Source of the DNA: Mytilus trossulus
Taxonomy: Eukaryota > Mollusca > Bivalvia > Mytilida > Mytilidae
DNA length: 64,000 nt
Assembly: GCF_036588685.1 (NCBI RefSeq)
Contig: NC_086373.1
Span: 3,286,001-3,350,000, forward strand
Direction: 5' to 3'
Shown here: piece by piece, positions 46,464 through 58,389 of the stretch
How the letters are laid out: every line of letters begins with the position of its first letter
Numbering within the stretch: position 1 is the first letter of the stretch
Translations under genes and position numbers: made by a program
Notes under the pieces: model-generated
Database searches by the model: none
The model's input: only the letters and a program-made list of their open reading frames with translations
Told to the model about the DNA's origin: nothing

Positions 46464-48745
46464 TGTTAATATAATTTCAGTCGGTTGATTTTATGAATTA
46501 GAATGAAATTATTTTCTTCTGAATTGTCTGCCCATAGATGGCGTTTATGTTAAATGGTTTTTGTGATTTGGCGTTTAAATCATTCGGCACGACAGGGTCT
46601 ACTCGATAGGTCACGTTAATTTTTCTAGCTGTGTTAGTCGATTTAGTACGTTCAAATTCTTGGATTATGAAGGTGAACCCGATATTTTATTTAGAACTGT
46701 ATTAACTGCTTTAAATCAACAAAGTAGAGGTATTGAGCCAATTATTGGTGATAGAGAGACGGAGAAATTTGATGGACTTATAGTTGAATTGCAAGGTGAT
46801 AACCAGTTGATGGAGTCCCATATGAAGAGATAAAGAAAGGGGAATATACTACTATTGTGTGTCCTAAACACACTACAGGTCCAGCAGTCCGTATGTCAAC
46901 AGTAGTAAATCAGTCACCCAAACCTGGCCTCAGTGAAATTTTGAAAGATGAGTATTTAAATTATCTATAAATTTTACCTATGATAGATAATTGTATTGAT
47001 TATAATTTGACCAATGATAATATTGAATATCAAGTAGGTCAATCTGATATTATTGTTAAGGATAGACTCAGCAGAAACATTCAATTTTAGATGGATATTT
47101 TTACGCCTAAATGTATTATAGATAATATTAGAGATGGTTGTATATTACCTTTCTATTCAAATACAGTATCGATCTTTTGTTTGTCAAATAATTTATTAGT
47201 TTTGAAAATACCTCTTTTGTAAAATCAGCGGTTACTGATTTATTAGCTATGATGTAATAGTAGAGATGTCAAACATTCACTTTGCTGTGAATTCTTTAAC
47301 TGTTTCTGTTCAGTCTAAAACTAGCTAAACACGCTTAGTATTAGATTTGAGAGAGAATATGACAGATATTTGCGGAAGACCAGTGTAAAGTTTGAAGATA
47401 TGCGTATTGCAAAACATTACATTTATACCAATTCAAATACGTTTAGGTATGATTAACATTATGCACAACACCATGTCTATATGTTTCCATCTCATATTAA
47501 ATATCTACGATTTGCATGTGACTTTAATTGTGTTACTGCTTGTTATATTTTTACTAAAATATCTCATTAAAATGGAGAGGAGAAGGAAAGCAGATTATTA
47601 TGTACTTAGACGATGCATTCGGTGCACATGACGATGAGGAATTATGTTATACAATAAGTAGCGGTTTTATACCTAAAGCTGAAAAAGTTTTTGGACTACT
47701 ATTAAAAACCTAACATTTTTAGGCACTAAGGAGTTTTTACTATTCCTGACAATTGTGTAGACAAGATAATGAATATCTCTTCATACATTGATTTGTGTTT
47801 AGCAAAAACGGAAAAGTATTTGATAGGAAGGTAGCTTCTTTGGTAGAAGAGCTTAATATATATATTTCTCAAGTTATAGGCGATGTTGTATATTTATTGA
47901 CAAATTTGTCTAATGATATAAATAGTGTTCATTCATGGAACAGTAATATACATTTATCTGTAAACAGTATTGGTCTTATTAAAAAAAGATTTATGGTTTA
48001 AAATGCACATGAAGCCAATTAATGTTAAACCTTTTAAATCTGAAGTTCTTGGCAGGCTATAGAGTACAGTGAAACCCCATGTAATATTATTCACGATACG
48101 TGGTTAGAATGTGGGGTTTCTACAAGTTCCAAATGGAAGGAGTTCACAGTAGTTAAAAATGTATTTTTTGTCGTTGTTAAACTTTTTAGCTTGCAACAAT
48201 ATAAGATTAACCACAATCAAAATGTTGTTAGTAAAGGGAGCACAACATCAGTATTGCAAAAGTTAACTTTTAGACATTTTAGCACATTTATTGCTCAATG
48301 TTTTTATTTACATGGTAGTGAGTCTACGTACTGAGAATACCAAAGCAGATTATCTTAGTCAGATTGTTGATTAATATGATTGGCTATAGGCTAATTCTGA
48401 ATTTGTATTTCAGATAGGTGAATACCCTTGTGGGACCTCATGAGGTTGATTAGTTTCCATCTGATGACCATATTAAATAGATAGTTTTTTATTCCAGATT
48501 TTGGAATGTGAATTCGTCACGTAATGACGCTTTCACGGTTGATTGGCGAGGGATTAACGGGTTGTTCGTTTCACCTGTTTCTTTGTTCCCACAAGAATTA
48601 ATGTATATTCGACAGTGAAAATTAAACTGTTGGTACTTTTACTTTATACTGGCTCTCTGCTGGGTTTTGGCTAAAACCTTTTCATATGGTGATGGTTTCA
48701 TTTCTGAAGTGACAAATTTTATGAATGTTCCTACTTACAATAGAT

Positions 48746-49060
48746 ATAGGAAGATGTGGTGTGAGTGCCAATGAGACAACTCTCCATCCAAATAACAATT
48801 TAAAAAGTAAACCATTATAGGTTAAAGTACGGCCTTCAACACGGAGCCTTGACTCACACCGAACAACAAGCTATAAAGGGCCCCAAAATTACTAGTGTAA
48901 AACCATTCAAACGGGAAAACCAACGGTCTAATCTATATAAACAAAACGAGAAACGAGAAACACGTATATATTACATAAACGAACGACAACTACTGTACAT
49001 CAGATTCCTGACTTAGGACAGGTGTAAACATTTTCAGCGGGATTAAACGTTATATAGCTG
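48746..49060 (+). mobile_element. Family M1 repeat, second subtype
   Basis: AGGAAGATGTGGTGTGAGTG, CCAATGAGACAACTCTCC, through GGATTAAACGTTATATAG. Inserted in the DIRS-like remnant. Almost identical to 53828-54135. Confidence 0.75.
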
Positions 49061-49149
49061 TTATCAGTAAAAAGGCCATATTTGGCATTGATGATTTAAC
49101 ATTTGCATATTAGCATTAATGATGGATTTTTCATCCAGTTTTAGATCAC

Positions 49150-49295
49150 CTTAATATGTGAGCATGTATTATAGATCACTTTGATGTGAGCATGTAAATG
49201 ATAGATCTCTCTTGATCTCTTGCATGTATATGATAGATCTTTCTTGATCTCTTGCATGTATATGATAGATCTCTCTTGATCTCTTGATATGGATT
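49150..49295. repeat. Minisatellite, period about 31 bp
   Basis: GATAGATCTCTCTTGATCTC repeated with CTTGCATGTATAT spacers across about 49196-49290, with looser copies from 49150. Confidence 0.75.
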
Positions 49296-49814
49296 ACTAG
49301 CTTTACTAGAATTTGAATTTCAGTTAGTTTTTTTAGTTGAGATTTTCATGAATTTTGCGGATGACTAGATGCATAGTACTTAGCTGATAGTTATAATTTT
49401 AGATTGCTTTTATTAGTTGTGTTTCATTTTTTAATTACAAATATATTTTTGCAGGCACTCTCCGGAAGAATTGCAGGATTTACCTGCTTTGCTAGTTAGC
49501 AAAGTGAATTTTCTCTCAAACCTAATGTAGAATTCTCGTACAGTTTGTACTACAAAAGGATATTCAAGTTGTCAGAGTTTTTTAAGATGGAAAAATTATT
49601 CAAACAGAATTGAAAATGGTTATATTGTACCAGCAAAAGCTTTTTACGTTGCTAAGATATTTAGCTGCATTGACACATTCGTGAAATACTCTTTACAGTG
49701 GATACATTCTCTTATTGGATCATCATGTTTACCGACGAATTCGTCTTTAGTAATTAACCTACTAGATTGTGTTCGCATATATTGGTGTACATTATGTATT
49801 GTATATATATATAC

Positions 49815-49965
49815 ATTATGTAGCGGGACGGCTACAATGCAGGCGATTTGGTGGCACGATATTTCAGTGGCATGGGTTCGGATCCCGTTGAGGGAAGAAC
49901 AAAAAGTTTGCGAAGGCAAATTAACAGATCTAACATTGTTGGGTTGATGTTCACACGGGTGGTAT
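49815..49965 (+). mobile_element. tRNA-derived SINE, single copy
   Basis: TAGCGGGACGGCTACAATGC, GGTTCGGATCCCGTTGAGGG (B box region) and AACATTGTTGGGTTGATGTT. Same family as the five copies in the 441-bp array, here on the plus strand. The A box is partly replaced by an AT repeat. Confidence 0.65.
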
Positions 49966-50149
49966 ATATATAATGTATATGATGACTTTCAGTTCTGATT
50001 CGAAATTTGTATGCAAAACATATTATTTAATGGTTATTATTAAACCAGCCCTCGGCTCTGTCGTGTGGTATTGCACTTTACTCTTTTTGTGTTATTTATT
50101 AGTATGATTATTATCAGTGGTTGTGATATATGGGTGTTAACGGAAAAAG

Positions 50150-50262
50150 AATGATGGTATGATACTAAACCCGTAACGGGAAGGATTGTGCCTGATGTTC
50201 ATACGATGAAATCATAATCTTTCAGTCAGTTTAATTGAAGTCTTGAGCTGGCATGTCAGTCA
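50150..50262 (+). mobile_element. PLE-3, 3' part
   Basis: TGGTATGATACTAAACCCGT, TGATGTTCATACGATGAAAT and GAGCTGGCATGTCAGT match 55490-55595, where they directly follow the PLE-2 frame. This is the continuation of PLE-3 after the DIRS-like insert. Confidence 0.65.
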
Positions 50263-50375
50263 GCTATAAAAGCCCCTAAATGACAATGTATAACAATTCA
50301 ATCGAGAAAACTAACGGCCTTATTTATGTAAAAAAAAAACGAAAAACAAATATGTAACACATAAACAAACACTTA
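50262..50375 (+). mobile_element. Family M1 fragment
   Basis: GTCAGCTATAAAAGCCCCTA, CGAGAAAACTAACGGCC. Joined directly to the PLE-3 end. Confidence 0.6.
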
Positions 50376-51044
50376 ATTTATGATTATGAACATATTAATG
50401 ATAACGCAAGTCAACACAGAAGTGCTAACTACTTGGCTGATGATACCTGCGGGGATTTTAAACTCCAACAGCAGTGCCATCGTCCTAGTGGTTGTAAATA
50501 TAATTATCATAGCTACCAGGATTGAATTTTTATATAACCCCCAGACGCGCGTTTCGTCTACAAAAGACTCATCAATGACGCTCGATTTAAAAAAGAGTTA
50601 AAATGAAAAATAAAGTAGGAAGTTGAAGAACATTGAGGACCAAAATTCGTTAAGTTGTGCCAAATACAGCTAAGGTAATCTATTTCTGAGGTAGTAAAGA
50701 TTAGAATTTCCCAAATTCAAAGTTTTCTTAACAATTAAATCATAATTATAAACATATTAATGATAACTCAAGTCAACACAGAGGTGTATTCTAGGCTGAT
50801 GATACAAAAATTTGACTACAAAAGTAGCATGTCTAAGGGGAGGATACGTACCTTTTAAAAACAAATCAATCTAATTGATAAAAAATGTTTATCTGAAACT
50901 GATTTGATTTCCTGATTGACAACATATTTGTAACGTTTGGAGGACTTTTTTCAATAATAAGTATTCTTGTGGGAACCAACTGTATTCCGCTTTTTGCCTA
51001 CCTGTTCCTTTATTCATATGAGGCTTGACTGGTTCCCGATCGCA

Positions 51045-51130
51045 ATCGAGCTGTGGTGTAGTGGTAAGTGGATCAGACTACTAACAAAAAGGTTCCAGGT
51101 TGGATTTCCGTTTCAGGGACTGAATTTTTG
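51045..51130 (+). mobile_element. tRNA-like SINE head
   Basis: GAGCTGTGGTGTAGTGGTAA (A-box-like TGGTGTAGTGG) and GGTTCCAGGTTGGATTTCC (a degraded B box) some 40 bp on. It looks like a tRNA-derived SINE start, not a working tRNA gene, because the acceptor and anticodon stems are not clear. Confidence 0.45.
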
Positions 51131-51134
51131 GCTC

Positions 51135-51955
51135 TCCCTTGTCACTATTTGGGAGTATTGGTAGCAATACATAGTTAGGAAAAAACTTAAAAAAGACATT
51201 TATAATTTTTTAACACCCCTTTCCACTCCTATCTAACAAATAAGGCTAAATATATGTATTATGCTTGTATATATTTATAGAAAGAGAATCTTCCATAGAT
51301 TTGATTTATAATGGTCATAATGGTAACAATCTGCATTTCTTTGATACAAAATATAGCAAAAAAGGGGGGTAAACATGTCACAAAAGTCTTCAAAATTCGG
51401 TCAATAGGAAAATTTCAATCAATTACAGTGATACCTTTCCTGAAACCATAGGTCTATATCTATCTAGTGGTTAAAAAATCATATGCATTTCTGCTCGTTT
51501 TTCCATAAAATTGAATTGAAAAGATCGAGCGCAAAATCTTTGTTGATAAACACTTCAATAATTTATGGACCTATGAGTGGTACGGATAGGAAAATACGGA
51601 CTGTCAAACATATAAATGGCCTATAAAACATGATTAAAACAATCTAAATGTTCATATAAACCCACTAATTTATCTAGAAATCAATTCTATTGTACAAAAA
51701 CTTTCGTATTTAAAAAATTCACCATGCCATAATGCGAAACTAAACTTCTAAATGCTACCATTGTCTTGAGTAAACGATGATAGTAGGTTGAAAGGGGACG
51801 ACCAATGGCTTATCCGTGTTATAGAGAGCCATATTTCTTGCACGTAAAGGCACCCTTGTAGATTTCAAAAAGGAGCATGGCTAATGTCGCTACATTGCAG
51901 GAGTCACACCCGCAAAGTGGAAAGGGATTAATATAAGTTGCAATAAATTGTTTCA
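51135..51955. other. Unassigned insert, no gene seen
   Basis: Sequence absent from the gene A flank. It contains AGGGGACGACCAATGG at 51794, similar to the Harbinger-like end at 18041, without a partner. Confidence 0.4.
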
Positions 51956-52284
51956 CAATCAACTATAAATAAATATTTTTCAACTTAAATATTCAGAATG
52001 TACACAGATTCCGATATAACTAGAACCAGAACGCAGTACTGGGAACCAGGATGATATGAGTGAAATTATATATTATTTGTTTTTATAATAAAGAAAAACA
52101 ATACGCAGTATCCTTTAACTATACTTTCCGGTTTTAGATGACATGTAAATAAAAAACAAATCAACCAATTTCAGCTTATATTTTGGTATCTACTTCTCTA
52201 TTTCTATTGAATGAAAATTCTGCAAAATGATATCCTCGTCTTTGACAACCAAATAAAGTGACGTCAGATATTAAATAAATAAAA

Positions 52285-52432
52285 TGTGGTAGAAACGTGA
52301 ATGTGACAACTCTCCACCAGAGACCTAATTACATACCAGTTAACAACTAAGGCACACTGTACGATATTCAACCATACGTTAAACCTATTTTGCATAGTCA
52401 GCTTTAAAAGACCCGAAATGACCACTGACTCA
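52285..52432 (+). mobile_element. Family M1 repeat
   Basis: AAAATGTGGTAGAAACGTGA, GACAACTCTCCACC, GTCAGCTTTAAAAGACCC. Orthologous in position to the copy at 7960-8110. Confidence 0.65.
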
Positions 52433-52445
52433 CAGGCATGTTCAA

Positions 52446-53845
52446 GACCGAGAGTTACAATCATTCCTCTGTAAAGGACCTAAATATCGTCCCCCGTCAG
52501 TTATTTATTGGAATGAGTGTCGTTATATCATCCACGACTCACTCCATACTTACTGTATGAAATGGATAAAACGTCAAAAAGCTGACAAAAAAATTTGGAC
52601 TCTTTTTTTAATTCAGTAATGAAGATAGTTGATATACGTATTCAACATTTTAAAGAACATTTTAAGATTAACAATAACCACAATAAACCTATTTCTCGTA
52701 TCAAATATAAACTAACAGAAATAGCCAAGGAATTTGTTTTTGTTCCGGCCGATAAAGCTGCTAATAATATTATCATTGTTTGACGTAAATTTTACATTGA
52801 GGTTCTGAAAAAAAAATCACCAATTCACCAACATTCCAACTGACTCCATTTTCAGAAAACGACATCTGTAACATAAACTTTTAGCTACCGTTTTACAAGC
52901 AGAGCCAAATACAATGAAAGTCCCAACTATGTATTGAATTCCGAAGCTACACAAAACACCATACAAATATAGACTTATTTCGTCTTAAAGCCACTACTAA
53001 ATTGTCTATTCTTCTTACCAGCACACTTGGAACAATAAAAAACCTGATAATAAATTGTTCAAATAAGGCCTTTGAAAATAGTGGAATTAATTACTTTTGG
53101 AGTGTCAAGAACTCGTTGGAAGTACTTGATAAATTGCATGCTTTTATTGGTGATTTGGAATCTGTTCAAAGTTTTGATTTTTCTACCCTGTATACTACAT
53201 TGCCTCACATTCTCATTAAGAAAACATTCACACACCTAATTAAATGGGCATTTAAAAAGTCAGAATGTGAAAATGTTCTGCATTATTATGAAGCTGACTT
53301 CATGCAGGAACTTCTTAGGAAGAAAGATAAGAAGTTAGCAATATAATTTAACTCAACTTTCCGCTATATAGATGACGTTCTTTCACTAACAATTCAAAAT
53401 TTGGTGACTATGTGTAACGCATTTATCCCATCGAATTGGAGATAAAGGATACTACAGATACAGTTAAGTCGGCTTCCTATCTTGACTTACATCTAGAAAT
53501 TGACAGAGGGTCGGTTGAAAACAAAACTTTACGACAAAAGAGATGATTTCAGCTTTCCAATTGTGAACTTTCCATTTCTAAGTAGCAACATTCCAGCAGC
53601 ACCTGCATACGGGGTATATATCTCCCAATTGATACGATATTCCCGTGCTTACATTTCCTATCATGATTTTCTTGATAGAGGGTTACTGCTCACAAGGAAG
53701 CTATTTAACCAAGAGTTCCAAATGGTGAAGTTGAAATCATCCCTTCGTAAATTTTACGGACGCCATCACGAGTTGGTTAACCGTTATGGAATAACCGTTT
53801 CACAAATGATATCGGATATAGATATAGGAAGATGTGGTGTGAGTG
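52446..53845 (+). pseudogene. Penelope-like reverse transcriptase remnant (PLE-1)
   Basis: Plus strand, frames broken. 52470 on: GPKYRPPSVIYWNECRY. 52595-52780: ISRIKYKLTEIAKEFVFVPA and DKAANNIIIV. 53140-53345: VQSFDFSTLYTTLPH (palm motif A) and DFMQELLRKKDKK. 53355 on: FRYIDDVLSL (catalytic YIDD). 53482-53845 is a long open stretch with KLYDKRDDFSFPIVNF, YGVYISQLIRYSRAYISY and SSLRKFYGRHHELVNRYG. Frame breaks near 52783, 53346 and 53440. No GIY-YIG endonuclease was seen. The element is cut by an M1 repeat at 53828. Confidence 0.75.
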
Positions 53846-54245
53846 CCAATGAGACAACTCTCCATCCAAATAACAATTTAAAAATTAAACCATTATAGGC
53901 TAAAGTACGGCCTTCAACACGGAGCCTTGGCTCACACCGAACAACAAGCTATAAAGGGCCCCAAAATTACTAGTGTAAAACCATTCAAACGGGAAAACCA
54001 ACGGTCTAATCTATATAAACAAAACGAGAAACGAGAAACACGTATATATTACATAAACAAACGACAACTACTGTACATCAGATTCCTGACTTAGGACAGG
54101 TGCAAACATTTGCAGCGGGATTAAACGTTTTAATGGGCCCAAACCTTCTCCCTTTTTCTGAAACAATAGCATAACATCACAACATATAAAAACATACGAT
54201 AAAATATCAATTAGCAGACTTAACTCAATCAAAAAACGTATGATT
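53828..54245 (+). mobile_element. Family M1 repeat, second subtype, long copy
   Basis: AGGAAGATGTGGTGTGAGTG through GGATTAAACGTTTTAATGGG and CCTTCTCCCTTTTTCTGAAA. The best full-length copy of the subtype here. Confidence 0.75.
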
Positions 54246-54344
54246 AATTACGTCGTAACTACAATCCCCTTCCCTTTGATGAATGTGACCTACCGAATTA
54301 GACTATTTACCAGATTTGTAATCACATAAGCAACACGACGGTGC

Positions 54345-54556
54345 CACATGTGGAGCAGGATCTGCTTACCCTTCCGGAGCACCTGAGCCCACCCCTAGTT
54401 TTTGGTGGGGTTCGTGTTGTTTATTCTTAAGTCTTCTATGTTGTGTCATGTGTACTATTGTTTTTTTCTGTTTGTCTTTTTCATTTTTAGCCATGGCGTT
54501 GTCAGTTTGTTTTAGATTAATGAGTTTGACTGTCCCTTTGGTATTTTTCGTCCCTC
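54345..54556 (+). mobile_element. Dispersed repeat, family M3
   Basis: GGAGCAGGATCTGCTTACCC, CCCCTAGTTTTTGGTGGGG, GAGTTTGACTGTCCCTTTGG, TTTTTCGTCCCTC. Directly abuts PLE-2. Confidence 0.65.
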
Positions 54557-55442
54557 TTTTGATACTACATATGCCCTTGAATTTTTACTAGATAACATTT
54601 TTGTTCGCTTTGGGGATTCCGTATATCGTCAGGTTATCGTAATTCCAATGGGGACTAACTATGCACCACTTATTGCGGACCTGATTTTGTATCGCTATGA
54701 GTTTCAATTTATGACACAAATAAGCAAAGACCCATCGAAACAACATCTGATAAACAAGTTTAATAATACTTTTAGATATTTGGATGATTTTGTGGCTCTC
54801 AATAATGACGACTTCAGTATGTATAGTAAAGAATTTATCCTGTTGAACTTACTTTAAATAAAGCTAATACTTACAATGACCACTGCCCTTTCCTTGATCT
54901 TGATATCTATATCACTTACGGAAAGCTGAATACTAAAATTTATGATAAAAGAGATGACTTTCAATTTCTTATGTTAATTATCCATTTTTAGATAGTGATG
55001 TTCGTTTATCACCATCTTACGGTGTTTATATATCTCAACTTGTATGATTCGCTCGTGTATGTAACAATGTTTAAGTTTTTAACGAGCGAAATTTATGCAT
55101 TTCTTATAAAATTTTACACCAGGGTTTTCGATATCACAAACTAGTCAAAACATTTACTAAATTTTATCATCAGTATAAGGGCATCATTCGTAAATATAGC
55201 TCAACATGCAGACTTCTTATACGTTCAGGTATTTCACATCCAATTTTTTATGGAAATATTCTTTATAAAGCACAAAGGTGTCAGTATTCACCTCAGAAAC
55301 TAACAAAACCTTTGAATAGACTTATTAAGAAGGGATATAGCTACGATACTGTTGTCAGGTCATTAAAGATTGAGTATTTTGGCGTTAATAGTGATTCACT
55401 TATAGGGTCTTTGCATCGGAACTAAACACATTTATTCAAAAA
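54556..55442 (+). pseudogene. Penelope-like reverse transcriptase remnant (PLE-2)
   Basis: 54560-54856: YALEFLLDN, VYRQVIVIPMGTNYAPLIAD (palm motif B), FNNTFRYLDDFVALNNDDF (YLDD). Then broken text matching PLE-3: DLDIYIT, VYISQL, KFYTRVFDI, LNRLIKKGYSYD. Over 45845-46440 and 54845-55440 the two copies are closely similar. PLE-1 is a different, more diverged copy. Confidence 0.7.
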
Positions 55443-56085
55443 CCAGTTGTTGGCATGACACCGGTTATGTGTCTCTCATATATGTTATGATGGTATGATA
55501 CTCAACCCCTAACGGGAAGGATTTTGCCTGATGTTCATATGTTGAAATCATAATCTTTCAGTCAGTTTAATTGAAATCTGGAGCTGGCATGTCAGTTAAC
55601 TGCTAGTTGTCTGTTGTTATTTATGTATCATTGTCATTTTGTTTATTTTCTTTGGTTACATCTTCTGACATCAGACTCGGACTTCTTTTGAACTGAATTT
55701 TAATGTGTGTATTGTTATGCGTTTACTTTTCTACATTGGCTAGCTGTATAGGGAGAGGGTTGAGATCTCACAAACATGTTTAACCCCACGCATTGTTGCG
55801 CCTGTCCCAAGTCAGGAGCCTCTGGCCTTTCTTAGTCTTGTATTATTTTAGTTTGAGGTTCTTGTGTACAATTTGAAAATTAGTATGGCGTTCAAAATCA
55901 CTGAACTATTATATATTTGTTAAGGGGCCAGCTGATGGACGCCTCCGGTACGAGAATTTCTCGCTACATTGAAGACCTGTTGATGACATTCTGCTGTTGT
56001 GTTTTTTCTATGGTCGGGTTGTTGTTCTTTTTTACACATTCCCCATTTACATTCTCAATTTTATGCTTACATGTATGCCTACGGT
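55443..56085 (+). mobile_element. PLE-2 3' UTR
   Basis: TGGTATGATACTCAACCCCT, GAGCTGGCATGTCAGTTAAC, CAGGAGCCTCTGGCC, GGGGCCAGCTGATGGACGCC, and an end near CATTCTCAATTTTA. Pieces of the same sequence lie at 11240-11665, 42480-42920 and 50150-50262. Confidence 0.65.
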
Positions 56086-56089
56086 GTAT

Positions 56090-56660
56090 GATGTAAATAC
56101 CAACGGTTATCAATCGCCTTGTTCTACTCACTAAGTAATAAAATTGGATAAAAAGAATATTTGGGTTGATACGCGTAAATACTGTCAGTTATCGAGCATA
56201 AAGAACTAGTTGTATTTCTATTGCGAAATATTGCACATTCATAAGTTTACGTTTAAACTGGTTATTTACCTAAACATTGTTTCATTTTCTTTTCCATTGC
56301 ATTAAAAAAAAATGAAATGTATAAAATTCTTTTACTAAGTATTGAATCAGGAACAAACAAACATTTTGCGACATGTCTTCAAATTTTAATAGCCAGCAAG
56401 ATCTGATTGGCTGGTACTACAACAAGGAACATATGAAAGTGAGTAGATCTATTAGATTATTCAAATGTACACTTCATTCTTAATTTACTTGAAAGTTATT
56501 CATTAGTCGACATTTTAGTGTGATAGTGTTTTGTAGATTTTGTGTTTTAAAACATTTTTTTAAATGCCAAACAGCTTTAGAATAAACACAGACATAGAAT
56601 AGCAAAACAACAGGTACTCGCCATATTTTTGTTAACAAGGTTCAATAAACGGCTTCGCAA
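56090..56660 (+). promoter_or_regulatory. Orphan promoter of the peptide family (copy D)
   Basis: Aligns with 8100-8165 and 8830-9430 of gene A: GATCTGATTGGCTGG (inverted CCAAT, 56406-56410), CAACAAGGAACATATGAAAG, then a degraded TATA (AGATCTATTAGATTATTC), later CATTAGTCGACA and CAGGTACTCGCCATATTT. The leader donor AAAAG|GTACGT is absent and no family exon follows. Homology stops at about 56660. Confidence 0.65.
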
Positions 56661-56664
56661 ACTT

Positions 56665-57380
56665 GCATCTTCACAAAAAGATACTTTTAATAATAATGCG
56701 ATTATTGTAAAAACGGAAGCAAATTATTATTTATCAACAAGCATAGTTCATCATATAATGACGTTGTTATCTTCTTGGACTTCAAATATTATGTATGTTC
56801 TCGGCTGTCACTCGGTTACCTGTGATCTTAATCGGTTAATCTACCTGAGTATGTGGCTATATTCCTAATTCGAAATGAGGACCTCAAAAGTTTTGTATAA
56901 CAAAAAATATCTGTCTAGTCATTTGCCCAAATCTGCAAATTTGGAGACAGATTTTCAATCTAATGGTTAGACTGTTTATTTATATGTTGATTGTAAATTT
57001 TATTGTATAATTTTGAATATCAATTTTAGGTTTTTAAAATTATTTTTTTTCAAATGATCTTTTTAAAGGGAGATAACTCTTTTAGTACAAAATTTATATT
57101 AGGCTATTATGACACTATGTTTTATTTTTATTTTCTTTAAACATATTATGAAACCTAATTTCTCACAATTTATTTCAAAATTCTATCTCATAGAAAAAAA
57201 TTTATGCACTGTGTTTTTTTTATGAATAAACTAATCAAATTTAGGTGATTTTCAACGACTCATAGCTGGAAAAATAGCACGGTGACCAATACTTTTTATA
57301 AAAAAAAATTAAAAGCATATAGAAACTTCATTTTGGCAAATAACAAGAAAATTCTGTCTAAAAAAATATATAGAGAATAA
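56665..57380. other. No gene seen
   Basis: AT-rich. The open stretch at 56629-56868 matches no family I know and has no splice or homologue support. Confidence 0.4.
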
Positions 57381-57383
57381 TAC

Positions 57384-57520
57384 ATGGCAAAATCCGTATC
57401 ATATGTCGTATCATCCCGAGACATCAATATCAGCCCGAGGGCCTTTAGGCCCGAGGGATGATATTGGTCGAGGGTGATACGGCATGTGATACGGATTTTG
57501 TCATGTATTATACGCTTTAT
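57384..57520. repeat. Strong hairpin repeat
   Basis: Arms AAAATCCGTATCATATG / CATGTGATACGGATTTTG and CGAGACATCAATATCA / TGATATTGGTCGAGG around a GCCTTTAGGC centre. Foldback element of a type common in bivalves. Confidence 0.7.
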
Positions 57521-57944
57521 CATATATTTCAACAGAAGAGTCATGTATTATAGTATATGAACTGTTTTCTGATCCATAGCACTAGGTTACCTTCAGTTCT
57601 GCTTTTGTCTTGTTTCAAAGCTTTAAAATAACTGCTCAATTATTTATACGAAGCACCTAGGTTACCTTACAATGTGTTCTTTTGAAAATATTTTGTTTAT
57701 TTTTGTATAAATTATATATAAGTGTTTTGTATTTTTTAAAGTTGCATTGAGTGTGCCAAAAAATATGTTGTAAAAACTTGATGTTCGTGACGTCACATAC
57801 AATATGAAAACTTGACGTACGTGACGTTACATACCAAACAATAACGTCATTCCCAAAAATTGCCTATTTTTAGAAAAAAAATTCTTAAGCAAAAACAAAA
57901 CCTAAAAAACTGACTTTAGTTAAAAAAAAATTAAAAAAAATAAA

Positions 57945-58030
57945 AAAAGGCATGCGATACGGGGTATGCGATACGGGTTTACCCATGCGATACGGGGTAT
58001 GCAATACAGGGTAGGTGATACAGACTGGAA
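57945..58030. repeat. GCGATACGGGGTAT short tandem motif
   Basis: Four or five copies of ATGCGATACGGGGT / TGCAATACAGGGTA in 80 bp. Shares GATACGG with the hairpin at 57384. Confidence 0.55.
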
Positions 58031-58389
58031 AAAAGAACCTTTATTAGATATGCAAAATAGCTGTATTTTGTACTAAATATATGATAAATACTTATAATCT
58101 ACCTTAAATAGCATAATTGTTGTATGATGTGATCAGAAAACATTCTTAAGTTGTGATATTTTTTTAATGTTCATTTTTCAGAATACAAAACAAATGTTTC
58201 TTTTCTTTTCAACGGGTTCACAAAGGAGTATGGTCTAGTTCTACATATTACTATGCTACTAAAGGATATTTACGAATTCGGTGAAGATATTATTAAATGT
58301 TGAAGCTTTTAGTTGCTGGAAACAGGACAGCTGATATTAATGAAAGATCGAATGTAGTATTGTGCATGAATAAAATGAAAATATGAATA

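Larger units (their letters stand above)
46465..50145 (+). pseudogene. Decayed DIRS-like retroelement inserted in PLE-3
   Basis: Broken frames in order. 47300-47420 resembles the LDLRxVN and VKFEDMRIAKHYI start of the reverse transcriptase. 47597-47740 has YLDDAFGAHDDEE and SGFIPKAEK (the YLDD active-site motif is retained). 47795-48050 has RKVASLVEELN and LNVKPF-like text. 48330-48370 has NTKADYLSQIVD, as in the RNase H region. 49480-49790 has FLRWKNYSN, IVPAKAFYVAK and SLQWIHSLIG, like a tyrosine recombinase N-terminal part. The order RT, RNase H, tyrosine recombinase fits the DIRS/Ngaro group. Many stops show it is dead. M1 and SINE insertions lie inside. Confidence 0.65.
50512..52445. repeat. 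Second copy of the gene A 5' flank (copy D, distal part)
   Basis: Aligns with 6640-8110 in the same orientation: CATATTTGTAACGTTTGGAG (6890), GGCTTGACTGGTT, ATTCAGAATGT, GATGATATGAGTG, TATCCTTTAACTATACTTTCC. About 900 bp at 51045-51955 are inserted relative to gene A, and the 7175-7880 insertion is absent. Confidence 0.7.

Noticed and set aside
47392..48001. Independent small genes at 47392-47631 and 47795-48001
   Set aside because: They are out-of-frame or in-frame pieces of the decayed DIRS-like element (YLDD and KVASLVEEL text).
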